A stretch of 64,000 bases of DNA from Novispirillum itersonii (GTDB lineage Bacteria; Pseudomonadota; Alphaproteobacteria; Rhodospirillales; Rhodospirillaceae). The translations under genes were made by a program, and so were the position numbers. The stretch spans positions 606,989 through 670,988 of the forward strand of contig NZ_JACIIX010000001.1 in assembly GCF_014205675.1 (NCBI RefSeq), read 5' to 3'. Of this stretch, positions 20,376-29,501 are shown piece by piece. Numbering within the stretch: the first letter of the stretch is position 1; every line of letters starts with the position of its first letter. The notes beneath the pieces were generated by a model that did no database searches, was not told the origin of the DNA, and saw nothing but the letters and a program-made list of their open reading frames with translations.

Positions 20376-21689
20376 TTACTCAAGTATACGCGTCGGGTGC
20401 CCATCCGGTTTGACCCGCGTCAACAAAACCAGCAGACCGGCGGTCAGAAACAGCAGAATCGTCGCCATTCCCACCCGCTGCGATCCGCTGACCGCCGTCG
20501 CCCACGCCAACACCAGCGGCCCGGCGAAGGCTGTAATCTTACCAGATAATGCCGCCAGCCCGAACAGTTCAGCCCGCCGTTCTTCCGGGGCAATCCGCGC
20601 CATCAGGGTCCGGCTGCCCGACTGCACCGGCCCGAAGAACAGGCCGAGCGGCAGCACCAGCGCCCAGAACAGCCCCTTGGAGGAAATCAGCAGCAATCCA
20701 AGCCCCAGACCGGCCATGGCCGCAACCCCGGCCACAATGATCCAGCGGGCCCCAAGCCGGTCATCCAGCCAGCCGAACAGCGCCGCCCCCAGCCCGGCGG
20801 TCACATTCAGGGCAATCCCGAGCAGAATGATCTCGTCCATCCCCATTCCGAACGTCCCGGCGGCATAGATTCCGCCAAAGGCGAACAGGGTGTTAAGGCC
20901 ATCCAGATACAGCATCTGCGCCAGCAGAAACCAGCCGAGGACCGGATCACGCCGCAGGCCACGGACCTGGCGGACCAGATCAGACACCGCCCGGCGCACC
21001 GGGAACCGGGGACCGGCAGGCCGCCCGGCCTCCGGGACCTTCAGGAACAGGGGCACGGCAAACACCGCCATCCACACCGCCGCCAGCAGCATGGTGGCCC
21101 GCACCGGTTCCGCCTGTGCCGCGTCCAGCCCGAACGGGGCCGGATCCGCCTGCACGAATCCGACCAGAGCCAGCACCAACGCCACCAGCCCCCCGGCATA
21201 GCCCAGTCCCCAGCCCCAGCCGGAGACCGCACCCAGCCGGTGCGGCGGGGCCACCGAGGGCAGCAGGGCGTTGTAAAAGGCCATCCCGGCCTCGAACGCC
21301 ACCGTCCCCACCGCCACCAAAACCAGCGCCAGCGGCACCGACGACGGATCGGGCCGCACCCACCACAGACCGGCGGTGCAGAGGATGCAGACCAGAAGCG
21401 TCGCGGCCAGCCACGGTTTCCGCCGTCCGGCATGGTCGGCGATGGCACCGCCGACCGGGGCCAGAAGGGCAATCCCCAGCCCGGCCGCCCCCATCGCCCA
21501 GCCCCACAGGGCGGTCCCCTCTTCCGGCGTTACCGCCACGGCTTTGGTGAAATAGGTGGCGAAGATGAAGGTCATCACCAGCGCCGGAAAGGCACTGTTG
21601 GCCCAGTCAAACAGGCACCACGCCGCCACCCGGCCACGGTTGAGCCGGTCAACGGGCCGGTCAGCGGGCCGGGAGAGCGGTGTGGTCAT
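20376..21689 (-). CDS. UMF1/Atg22-like MFS transporter
   Basis: A 437-residue inner-membrane permease with about twelve hydrophobic helices. The N-terminal motif AWCLFDWANSAFPALVMTF is characteristic of the UMF1 (Atg22-like) branch of the major facilitator superfamily. An MFS loop with basic residues (GGAIADHAGRRKPW) follows helix 2-3. The substrate is unknown. The ATG at 21689 lies 14 bp after the upstream gene; the reading frame is open further upstream but that part reads as out-of-family sequence inside the neighbour. Operon partner of the genes on both sides. Confidence 0.9.
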   Translation of the reverse strand: MTTPLSRPADRPVDRLNRGRVAAWCLFDWANSAFPALVMTFIFATYFTKAVAVTPEEGTALWGWAMGAAGLGIALLAPVGGAIADHAGRRKPWLAATLLVCILCTAGLWWVRPDPSSVPLALVLVAVGTVAFEAGMAFYNALLPSVAPPHRLGAVSGWGWGLGYAGGLVALVLALVGFVQADPAPFGLDAAQAEPVRATMLLAAVWMAVFAVPLFLKVPEAGRPAGPRFPVRRAVSDLVRQVRGLRRDPVLGWFLLAQMLYLDGLNTLFAFGGIYAAGTFGMGMDEIILLGIALNVTAGLGAALFGWLDDRLGARWIIVAGVAAMAGLGLGLLLISSKGLFWALVLPLGLFFGPVQSGSRTLMARIAPEERRAELFGLAALSGKITAFAGPLVLAWATAVSGSQRVGMATILLFLTAGLLVLLTRVKPDGHPTRILE

Positions 21690-21703
21690 GCCGGAAGATC
21701 CGC

Positions 21704-22051
21704 TCAGTGGTCGGAGCCGTGCAGAATCACATCCTGCAGGCCGGTGTCGTAATCCTGCCCGGCCTGCGTCAGCACAATGCCGACCGGCCAGCGGCTTTCC
21801 GCCACGCCCTTGCGGGTCAGGGCAACCCATACCGCCTCATTGCGCAGGCCGGTGGCATCCTGCGTCATCACCACATAGGGGCCGAGGTGGAAGTGGTTGC
21901 CATGCGGATCCGGGAAAGTGGTGATGAACGGCTGACCGGTGGCGGCATCCGGCTGGCTGGTGCCGGACAGCCTGGCCAGAACCTGCAACAGGGTCAGGGT
22001 CTTCAGCTGCAACGGATTCAGCTTCAGCGGGTTCTTCTTATTGGGGGCCAT
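21704..22051 (-). CDS. Conserved hypothetical protein
   Basis: A 115-residue soluble protein starting MAPNKKNPLKLNPLQLKTL, with a winged-helix-like helical N-terminus (LNPLQLKTLTLLQVLARLSG) followed by a segment with several His (DPHGNHFHLGPYVV). I know such proteins as alphaproteobacterial conserved hypotheticals, with no assigned role. The ATG has a GGAAGGAG ribosome site about ten bases upstream. It is the first gene of a likely three-gene operon with the MFS transporter and the small membrane protein. Confidence 0.75.
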   Translation of the reverse strand: MAPNKKNPLKLNPLQLKTLTLLQVLARLSGTSQPDAATGQPFITTFPDPHGNHFHLGPYVVMTQDATGLRNEAVWVALTRKGVAESRWPVGIVLTQAGQDYDTGLQDVILHGSDH

Positions 22052-22222
22052 CTCTGGGCGCTCCTTCCTGCGGGAGATCGATCAACCGGGGTGGCGGCCT
22101 CCGCCGGACCCCGGATATATCACTGTCATAGTGCTTTTTCAGGCGAAGGGGAATCAGCTTCCAGCCTGCAAATGCAAATCAAAATGATTATTTATCAAGG
22201 TCACAGACAGATCCGGGCAGGG

Positions 22223-22257
22223 CAAACAAAAACCGGGGTGCGTTGCCACACCCCGGT
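22223..22257 (-). terminator. Intrinsic terminator of the glutamate dehydrogenase gene
   Basis: On the minus strand the stem ACCGGGGTG / CACCCCGGT is followed by TTTTTGTTTG. It lies 26 bp after the dehydrogenase stop codon. Confidence 0.92.
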
Positions 22258-22282
22258 CTCCGTGAAACAGACGGAACGCGGA

Positions 22283-25200
22283 TTACCCGGCCAGCGAGCC
22301 GAACTGACGGCTGGCCACGGTCAGCATCGCCAGATCAACACTGGCAGCCGCCCGCAGTTCGCCCAGCAGCTGGTCGGTCCGGTCCACCGCCGCGCGGTAG
22401 CCTTCCGCCCAGTTGGCCAGCGCCTGATCCGGGGCCAGCCCCGGCTGAGTGGTCAGGATCCGTGCTGTCACCGCCCGTTGCAGGGCGTACAGCTCGTCGA
22501 TCACCGCAGCAGCGGCCAGCTTTTCCCAATGGCTGCCGGACAGCAGCAGCGCTTCCGCCGCGCTGTGCAGCCAGCTGAGGCCGAAGCGGCTGCCCACCGC
22601 GAAGTACTGCGCAGCGGCAACGGCAATCCCGGCGTTCAGTTCGCCCGACAGGCGCACCACGTCCGGCACCGACTCCAGCAGCCCCATAGAGGCAACACGG
22701 CGGGCCAGATCATCCGGCACACCGGCAGTGGTCAGGGCCTCCACCCGGCGGGCCATGGCCTCGGCCATATCCGCCGAACACAGGCTCTCGACCGACCCCA
22801 GCAGGGCTTCCGCCCCTTCGCGCAGGGAGGCAATCAGCGCCCCCTGATCAATCGGCTGCGGCACATGGCGCAGCACCCACAGGGTGTTGCGTTCAATCAG
22901 CCGGTTGGCGGCGTTCAGCATATCCAGCTGCACATCCGCCGACACCTTGGTGTCCAGCGCCTCGATATCGGTCCACAGCTGGCGCAGGCCGTAGGCATCC
23001 CGCGACACCACATAGGCCCGGGCGATCACCGCCGGCGGCTGGCCGGTTTTTTCCATGATCTGGGTCATGAAGGTGATACCGGCGCGGTTGACAATGCTGT
23101 TGGCCGCGTGGGTGGCGATGATTTCCCGCTTCAGCTTATGGGCCTTGATCTGGCTGGCGTAGGTTTCCCGCAGCGGAGTCGGGAAGTACGCAATCAGATC
23201 CGCTTCCATCGACGGATCATCGGGCAGATCGCTGTCGATGATCTCGTCAAACAGCCACAGCTTGGAATAGGCGATCAGCACCGCCAGTTCCGGCCGGGTC
23301 AGACCGGTGCGGTTGGTCAGGCGCTCGGCGATGGTTTCATCGTCGGGCAGGAACTCGATGCCACGGTCAAGGCGCCCGGCGCGTTCCAGCATACGGATCA
23401 GACGGACCTGATGGTCCAGCAGATCCACCCCACGCGACCGCACAAGGGAAATCGCCTGAGTTTGCAGGTAGTTATCCCGCAGAACCAGCGCCCCGACCTC
23501 GTCGGTCATGTCCGCCAGCAGCTGGTTGCGCTGCTTCAGGGTCATGTCGCCGTTGGCCAGAACCTGATTGACGAGGATCTTGATGTTGACCTCGTGGTCA
23601 GAGCAGTCCACACCCGCCGAATTGTCGATGGCGTCGGTGTTCAGCCGCACGCCGCTCTGGGCCATCTCGATACGGCCACGTTGGGTGATGCCGAGGTTGG
23701 CCCCTTCGCCCACCACCGTGGCCCGGATCTGGTTGCCGTTGACGCGCACGGCATCATTGGCACGGTCCCCGGCATCGGCATTGGTCTCGAACGACGCCTT
23801 GATGTAGGTGCCAATGCCGCCGAACCACAGCAGGTCAACCTGCGCCTTCAGCAGCACCACAATCAGATCGTTGGGGGCAATGCTGTCAACGGTCAGGCCG
23901 AAGGCCGCCTTCATTTCCGGGCTGACCGGAATGCGCTTGGCCGAGCGTTCAAAGATCCCGCCACCGGCCGAGATCAGATCCCGGTTATAATCGGCCCAGG
24001 TCGAACGCGGCAGGGCGAACAGACGCTGACGTTCCTCAAAGCCCGCCGCCGCATCCGGGGTCGGGTCAATGAAGATGTGCATGTGGTTGAACGCCGCCTG
24101 CAGACGGATATGCCGCGACAGCAGCATCCCGTTGCCGAACACGTCGCCCGACATGTCGCCGACACCGATGCAGCTGAAATCCTGCGTCTGAGTGTCGTGG
24201 CCGACTTCGCGGAAGTGGCGCTTCACCGCTTCCCACGCGCCCTTGGCGGTGATGCCCATGGCCTTGTGGTCATAGCCCTGAGAGCCGCCGGAGGCGAAGG
24301 CATCATCCAGCCAGAAGCCATATTCCTGCGAAATGGCGTTGGCGATATCGGAGAAAGTTGCGGTGCCCTTGTCGGCGGCAACCACCAGGTACGGGTCGTC
24401 TTCATCACGGCGACGCACCTGCGGCGGCGGCACCACCGCCCCGGCCACCAGATTATCGGTGATGTCGAGCAGACCGCGCATCAGGGTGCGGTAGCACTCG
24501 ATGCCTTCCGCCATATAGGCTTCACGCCCGCCGGTCGCCGGGGGACGCTTGACCACAAAGCCACCCTTGGATCCGACCGGCACGATCACCGCGTTCTTCA
24601 CCATCTGGGCCTTGATCAGGCCGAGAATTTCCGTGCGGAAATCTTCGCGGCGGTCCGACCAGCGGATCCCGCCACGGGCCACCTTACCGCCGCGCAGATG
24701 GATCGCTTCCACCCGCGGGCTGTAGACCCACACTTCCACCATCGGGCGCGGCAACGGCAGGTCTTCGACCTTCCGGCTGTCGATCTTGAAGGACACATAG
24801 GCCTTCGGGCTGCCATCGGCGGCGGCCTGATAGAAGTTGGTCCGCAGGGTCGACTGGATCAGGTTCAGGTAGCGGCGCAGGATCCGGTCTTCGTCGGAGC
24901 TGGTGACCGATTCCAGTTCTTCCAGAATCCGTGCCTCCAGACCGGCTTCCTCATCGGCATCACTGCCCGCCGGATCGAAGCGGACATGGAACAGCTTGAC
25001 CAGATGCCGGGTAATGCCGGTGTGGTTGGCCAGCGCCGCCTCAATCGACTGCTGCGAGAAGGTGAATGCCGCCTGCCGCAGATACTTGGCATAGGCGCGC
25101 AGCATCACCACTTCGCGCCAGGCCAGACCGGAGGACACCACCAGACGGTTGAAACCGTCGTTTTCAGCATTGCCCTGCCAGATCGACAGGAAGGCTTCGT

Positions 25201-27133
25201 GGAAGGCGGCCCGGATCTGCCCGACCGACACCGCCGTGCCATCAGCACTGCGCATCGAGAAGTCATGAACCCACACCGACCGCTTGCCGTCATCCAGAGA
25301 CACCTCGAACGGCATTTCGCCGCTGACGAGGAAGCCCATATTTTCCAGCATCGGCAGGATTTCAGACAGGGTCACCGGCTGGTCAGCGCGATACACCTTG
25401 AAGCTGACCTGATCGTCCGACGCTTCCAGCGGGCGGTACAGGTTCAGCGACAGGCCGGAGCCGTGCAGGGCTTCTTCGATCCGGTCGATATCAAACACCG
25501 CACTCTGGGCGGTGTAGCGCTCCTTGTAGAAGCTGGGGAACGCCATGCCGTAACGGCGCAGCAGACGGCCGCCGCGTTCTTCGCCCTTGGCCTGAAGAAT
25601 CGCGTCGTGCAGGTGATCGGTCCACGCCCGGGCCGCCTCGGAGATGCGGTTTTCGATCTGCTTGACATCCCACGCCGGAATCTGGCCCGGAACGGTCTTG
25701 ATCATGCAGTGCAGGCGCGCCAGCGGGCTGTCGCCGACCTGCGTGGAATAGGCGATCTGCTGACCGGCGAAGGACTCCTCAAGGATCTTCCGGATGGTCA
25801 GGCGCAGCGCGGTATCGAAGCGGTCACGCGGCACAAACACCAGCGCCGAGACGAAGCGCTCGAACTCGTCCTGACGGACGAACACCGCCGTGCGGGCCCG
25901 GTCCTGCAAGTGCAGGATGCCGACGGCGATTTCCATCAGCTTGTCGTCGCTGGCCTGGAACAGTTCATCGCGCGGCAGGTTTTCCAGAATCGACAGAACG
26001 CGCTTACCGTCATGGCTGGACGGGCGGAAGCCGACCCGGCGCATGATGCGGTCAATCTTGGTGTGCAGCACCGGCACAAAGCTGGCGCTGTTGGTGTAGA
26101 CGTTGGAGGTGAACAGGCCGACCAGCATATCAATGCCGATCACCCGCCCGGCGGCGTCAAACCGCTTCACCCCGATCACATCCATATGCACCGGGCGATG
26201 GACGCGGGCGGTACGGTTGGACTTGGTGATCAGCAGATAGGTCGGCTGGCTGACAAAAGCCCGCATTTCCGGCGGCAGGTCGGACATGTGGCGCAGTTCG
26301 TCGAACACCAGATAATCCGGATCGCGCAGGATGCCGAGCCCGTCGGAACCTTCCACCGCAATGCCGCCATCCACCGAGGCATCGCCGGAGTAGGTGAAGG
26401 CATAATGGCGGGTGCCGAGCAGGGTGAAGTGGTTATCGACCATCCAGCCGAGGAAGGCGCTGATATCCTCAGCCTTTTCCTCGATGCCATCAACCGGGGC
26501 GTCCGATTCGGTGATTTCCTTGGCCAGCGCATGCACCCGCTGGGTCATCTGCGGCCAGTCGGCCACCGCATGGCGGACATCGCGCAGCACGGTTTCCAGA
26601 TCGGCGGCGATGATCTTCAGGACCTTCGGATCGCCCTGCTCGCCGATTTCAATGTGGATCACCGATTCGGTCAGCACGCCGTCGGTCACCGGGGCATCCG
26701 CGTCCAGCACCTCGGCCAGCGCCCCGTCGGCGGAGCGGCGGGTGTGCAGGATCGGGTGCACCACCAGCAGCACGTTCAGCCCATGCGCCGTCAGCGCCGA
26801 TGACACCGAATCGACCAGAAACGGCATGTCGTCGTTGACCACCTCGACCACCGTGTGGTCGCCGGTCCAGCCATGCTCGTCCAGACGCGGATTATACACC
26901 CGGATCTTCGGGGTGCCGGGCGTCCGCTGACGGGCAAAACCCAGCAGCGAAACGGTCGAGCCGTACAGCTGCTCGGCATCGATCTCTTCCAGATCGGCCG
27001 GGGGCACATCGCGCGTGTATTGACGGAGGAAACTTTCGGCCATTGCGGCACGGTCGCCGGACAGCCGATCATGTACCAGCTTTACGGCACGATCGATGAG
27101 ATCCTGCTTGGCAGTCTGCTGGAGAAGTCCCAT
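22283..27133 (-). CDS. gdhB: NAD-dependent glutamate dehydrogenase, large (180-kDa class)
   Basis: Catalyses reversible oxidative deamination of glutamate to 2-oxoglutarate and ammonia with NAD. At 1616 residues it matches the GDH180 class of proteobacteria and actinobacteria, which has a long N-terminal regulatory part with ACT-like segments before the catalytic core. The core begins near KVARGGIRWSDRREDF and contains the glycine-rich catalytic-lysine segment VPVGSKGGFVVKR, followed by the Rossmann region with GVGDMSGDVFGNG. ATG at 27133 with AGGA about nine bases upstream. It is monocistronic and ends in a clear terminator. A small membrane protein gene diverges from the same promoter region. 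The gene symbol follows usage for this class and could differ locally. Confidence 0.95.
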   Translation of the reverse strand: MGLLQQTAKQDLIDRAVKLVHDRLSGDRAAMAESFLRQYTRDVPPADLEEIDAEQLYGSTVSLLGFARQRTPGTPKIRVYNPRLDEHGWTGDHTVVEVVNDDMPFLVDSVSSALTAHGLNVLLVVHPILHTRRSADGALAEVLDADAPVTDGVLTESVIHIEIGEQGDPKVLKIIAADLETVLRDVRHAVADWPQMTQRVHALAKEITESDAPVDGIEEKAEDISAFLGWMVDNHFTLLGTRHYAFTYSGDASVDGGIAVEGSDGLGILRDPDYLVFDELRHMSDLPPEMRAFVSQPTYLLITKSNRTARVHRPVHMDVIGVKRFDAAGRVIGIDMLVGLFTSNVYTNSASFVPVLHTKIDRIMRRVGFRPSSHDGKRVLSILENLPRDELFQASDDKLMEIAVGILHLQDRARTAVFVRQDEFERFVSALVFVPRDRFDTALRLTIRKILEESFAGQQIAYSTQVGDSPLARLHCMIKTVPGQIPAWDVKQIENRISEAARAWTDHLHDAILQAKGEERGGRLLRRYGMAFPSFYKERYTAQSAVFDIDRIEEALHGSGLSLNLYRPLEASDDQVSFKVYRADQPVTLSEILPMLENMGFLVSGEMPFEVSLDDGKRSVWVHDFSMRSADGTAVSVGQIRAAFHEAFLSIWQGNAENDGFNRLVVSSGLAWREVVMLRAYAKYLRQAAFTFSQQSIEAALANHTGITRHLVKLFHVRFDPAGSDADEEAGLEARILEELESVTSSDEDRILRRYLNLIQSTLRTNFYQAAADGSPKAYVSFKIDSRKVEDLPLPRPMVEVWVYSPRVEAIHLRGGKVARGGIRWSDRREDFRTEILGLIKAQMVKNAVIVPVGSKGGFVVKRPPATGGREAYMAEGIECYRTLMRGLLDITDNLVAGAVVPPPQVRRRDEDDPYLVVAADKGTATFSDIANAISQEYGFWLDDAFASGGSQGYDHKAMGITAKGAWEAVKRHFREVGHDTQTQDFSCIGVGDMSGDVFGNGMLLSRHIRLQAAFNHMHIFIDPTPDAAAGFEERQRLFALPRSTWADYNRDLISAGGGIFERSAKRIPVSPEMKAAFGLTVDSIAPNDLIVVLLKAQVDLLWFGGIGTYIKASFETNADAGDRANDAVRVNGNQIRATVVGEGANLGITQRGRIEMAQSGVRLNTDAIDNSAGVDCSDHEVNIKILVNQVLANGDMTLKQRNQLLADMTDEVGALVLRDNYLQTQAISLVRSRGVDLLDHQVRLIRMLERAGRLDRGIEFLPDDETIAERLTNRTGLTRPELAVLIAYSKLWLFDEIIDSDLPDDPSMEADLIAYFPTPLRETYASQIKAHKLKREIIATHAANSIVNRAGITFMTQIMEKTGQPPAVIARAYVVSRDAYGLRQLWTDIEALDTKVSADVQLDMLNAANRLIERNTLWVLRHVPQPIDQGALIASLREGAEALLGSVESLCSADMAEAMARRVEALTTAGVPDDLARRVASMGLLESVPDVVRLSGELNAGIAVAAAQYFAVGSRFGLSWLHSAAEALLLSGSHWEKLAAAAVIDELYALQRAVTARILTTQPGLAPDQALANWAEGYRAAVDRTDQLLGELRAAASVDLAMLTVASRQFGSLAG

Positions 27134-27230
27134 GAGATTGAATCCTGAGCGTGTGTATTATTTTAAACGGGGATTTTTCCCCTACCTCACAGAGAACGCC
27201 TGATTCCGGTTAATTTCAAGGGCTTCGCAC

Positions 27231-27449
27231 GTGCAAAATTATGAAACCCTCATCACCCTTACTGTCATTCTGGTCTCTGCTGCCGTGGTCGGAGTGGCGG
27301 TCTGGCGGGACCGCATGCCGCCAGAGCTTGGAAAAATCTGGCATTTTCCATGGAGACCCCTAGCAGCCGTGGCGATTCTGGCTATTCTTCTCGCGCTGGC
27401 GCACCTTGTCACCCTGCTGAGCGGCCGCCCGTTTTCCGGCCGCCTGTAA
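27231..27449 (+). CDS. Small two-helix membrane protein
   Basis: A 72-residue protein with helices at about residues 7-25 (LITLTVILVSAAVVGVAVW) and 44-62 (LAAVAILAILLALAHLVTL), ending SGRPFSGRL. The ending LAHLVTLLSGRPFSGR resembles a family of small alphaproteobacterial membrane proteins of unknown function. It starts at GTG with AAGGG about nine bases upstream. It is divergent from the glutamate dehydrogenase gene and lies 64 bp before the Sel1 protein gene, so cotranscription with the latter is possible. Confidence 0.7.
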   Translation: MQNYETLITLTVILVSAAVVGVAVWRDRMPPELGKIWHFPWRPLAAVAILAILLALAHLVTLLSGRPFSGRL

Positions 27450-27513
27450 GAAACCGACGCCCCTGAACCGGCCCGCCCTGCGGGCAGCCGGTCCGCCGTG
27501 AAGGAGTCCCCCC

Positions 27514-28377
27514 GTGGCTGCCCGTCGTCCGTCCCGCCGCCCCGTCCTGATCCTTGCCGCTCTGGCCGCTCTCGGGCTGAGCCTGACCGCCGGTCCCGCC
27601 CATGCTGATTTCCCGGCAGGACTGAAGGCCTATGAAGCCGGGGACTTTGCCACGGCAGCCCGGGAATGGACCGCCGCCGCCCAGTCAGGCGATCAGGCCG
27701 CCATGCGCAACCTCGGCCACCTGTACCGCTGGGGCCGGGGCGTTCCCGCCGATGCCGTGCAGGCCGCCTTCTGGTACCGCAAGGCGGCCGACCTTGGCTT
27801 TGACCGGGCGATGGTCAATCTGGGGATGCTGTATCTGGATGGCGCCCCCGGAGTGCCGCGCAACACCGAAGAAGGCAGGCACTGGCTGCGCAAGGCGGCC
27901 ACGCTGGGCAACACGGATGCCAGGGATGCCCTTGCCGATCTGGAGTCCGGACGGATTCCGCTGCTGAACCGGGTTGCCCCGCCCAAGACGCCGGAAAAAC
28001 CCAAAACCGGGTCTGATGAGGCCGAAAACGCGCCGCCGCCACCGCCGCAGGAGGAAGGCAAGGCCCGCCCCGCGCCGCCGGACCGCAAACCGGCGCATGC
28101 ACTGGTGCCCGCCGCCGGGGAAACCACGGTTCTGGCGCATCTTGGCCTCTTCCGGACTGAGGAAGAGGCAAAAATCCACTGGAACCGGCTGGCGGTCACC
28201 GTCCCCGATCTGGCGACACTGGCCCCGTATTACCTGCCCGGCTTCATCCCCGGCTCCGGCCCGGGAACCGGGGCAATCGTGCGGCTGTATGCCCGGGGCA
28301 GCCAGTCCGCCCTGATGACCCTGTGCCGGTCCGTGCCGCAGACCCAGACCTGCGAGCTGCATCAGGCCTTCCACTGA
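27514..28377 (+). CDS. Secreted Sel1-repeat protein with SPOR-like C-terminus
   Basis: A 287-residue protein with an N-terminal signal peptide (basic start, hydrophobic LILAALAALGLSLTAG, cleavage near AHA-D). About three Sel1/TPR-like repeats follow (AMRNLGHLYRWGRGV, AMVNLGMLYLDGAPGV, ATLGNTDARDALADLESG). A Pro-rich charged linker leads to a C-terminal domain whose spacing resembles SPOR peptidoglycan-binding domains (HLGLFRTEEEAKIHWNRL). This combination suggests a periplasmic scaffold at the cell wall, but the SPOR assignment is tentative. The GTG start has AAGGAG seven bases upstream. It ends 24 bp from the convergent transporter gene. Confidence 0.8.
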   Translation: MAARRPSRRPVLILAALAALGLSLTAGPAHADFPAGLKAYEAGDFATAAREWTAAAQSGDQAAMRNLGHLYRWGRGVPADAVQAAFWYRKAADLGFDRAMVNLGMLYLDGAPGVPRNTEEGRHWLRKAATLGNTDARDALADLESGRIPLLNRVAPPKTPEKPKTGSDEAENAPPPPPQEEGKARPAPPDRKPAHALVPAAGETTVLAHLGLFRTEEEAKIHWNRLAVTVPDLATLAPYYLPGFIPGSGPGTGAIVRLYARGSQSALMTLCRSVPQTQTCELHQAFH

Positions 28378-28401
28378 CGGGAAACACAGCCGGGGAAGAG
28401 G

Positions 28402-29400
28402 TTACAGCAGGCGCTTGAAGCGGAAAAAGGCCAGCTGCCCCACCGCCAGCAGCACCAGCAGGGCACAGACCCACCAGAAGGCCTGCGGCGCTTCGGCGAA
28501 CGGGATGCCCGCCACGTTGATACCCAGCAGGCCGGTGAGAAAGCTCAGCGGCATGAAGACGCTGGCCAGAACCGTCAGCGAAAAGCCGGTGCGGCTCAGC
28601 CGGTCCGCCAGCGCCGCCGCGATCTGGTCCTGCAAAACCGCGGCATGATCGCGGGCGGCATCCAGATCCTCGGTCAGGCGGCGGAACCGGTCCGCCGTGG
28701 TCGCCAGCTGCTGGCGGCGGCGGTGCGACAGCCACGGCAGATCCAGCCCCAGCAGGGTATCCAGCGCATCAACCTGCGGGCGCAGATAACGGGCCAGCGC
28801 GATGATCCGGCGGCGTTCCTCGGCCAGACGGTCGCGCAGCCCCTGCGTATGCTGCCCCTCCGCTTCTTCCTCCAGCGTGTCGATTTCTTCCTTCAGGGCA
28901 TCGACAACCGGCTGCACCCGCAGCCCCAGCGCCCGCGCCACCTGCACCAGAAAGTCACCGGTGGTCTGCGGCCCTTTGCCCTCTTCCAGCGCCTGCCGGA
29001 TATCTTCCATCGCCAGCAGGCGGCGGATCCGCACGCTGAACGCCAGACTGGCACTGACCCACAGCCGCACCGAGACCATATCCTCGGGGTCGGCATTGGC
29101 GTTCAGATTGACTCCGCGCAGATTGATCTGCACCCCCGGGTCCATCGGCAGGCAGCGCGGCCGGGTCTGTTCCGCCATCAGCGCATCCAGCGCCATCGGC
29201 GGGATCAGTCCGGCCTGCACCACGGTGTCAAGAAAGGCCCGGGTTTCCGCCGGCCCGCCATTCAGATGCACCCACACCGGCCGCTCCGGCGTCGCCCCGG
29301 CCAGCGCCGGGATCAGGCCGCCCTCCACAGGCTCCAGCGGCTCGGCCCCACCGTGACCGGTCAGACGGAATGCGTAAAGGATGGCCGGACTCTGCGACAC
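28402..29400 (-). CDS. zntB: CorA-family metal transporter, ZntB-like
   Basis: A 332-residue protein with a large cytosolic N-terminal domain, a long helical stalk (about 180-260) and two C-terminal membrane helices. The signature loop reads GLLGINVAGIPFAEAP. The GIN version of the GMN motif is typical of ZntB zinc transporters rather than CorA magnesium channels. The C-terminus is positively charged (FFRFKRLL) as in the family. It starts at GTG with GGAG about eight bases upstream. A terminator separates it from the upstream hydrolase gene, so it has its own promoter between 29400 and 29424 or reads through. Substrate is inferred. Confidence 0.85.
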   Translation of the reverse strand: MSQSPAILYAFRLTGHGGAEPLEPVEGGLIPALAGATPERPVWVHLNGGPAETRAFLDTVVQAGLIPPMALDALMAEQTRPRCLPMDPGVQINLRGVNLNANADPEDMVSVRLWVSASLAFSVRIRRLLAMEDIRQALEEGKGPQTTGDFLVQVARALGLRVQPVVDALKEEIDTLEEEAEGQHTQGLRDRLAEERRRIIALARYLRPQVDALDTLLGLDLPWLSHRRRQQLATTADRFRRLTEDLDAARDHAAVLQDQIAAALADRLSRTGFSLTVLASVFMPLSFLTGLLGINVAGIPFAEAPQAFWWVCALLVLLAVGQLAFFRFKRLL

Positions 29401-29423
29401 GGTGCGGTCTCCGAACAGGGCTG

Positions 29424-29470
29424 AAAAACCAAAAGGACAGCGGGGACCCTATCAGGTCCGGCCCCCGCTG
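29424..29470 (-). terminator. Intrinsic terminator after the dienelactone-hydrolase-like gene
   Basis: On the minus strand CAGCGGGG pairs with CCCCGCTG around a loop of about 17 bases and is followed by TCCTTTTGGTTTTT. Confidence 0.75.
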
Positions 29471-29501
29471 CCCATTCCGGTGACGCCGCCTGTGCGGCGG
29501 A

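Noticed and set aside
21680-26803. A 1707-codon open frame on the plus strand opposite the glutamate dehydrogenase gene
   Set aside because: It is exactly antisense to a strongly recognisable gene, its translation is rich in Gln, His and Arg with no family resemblance, and long antisense frames are common in high-GC DNA.
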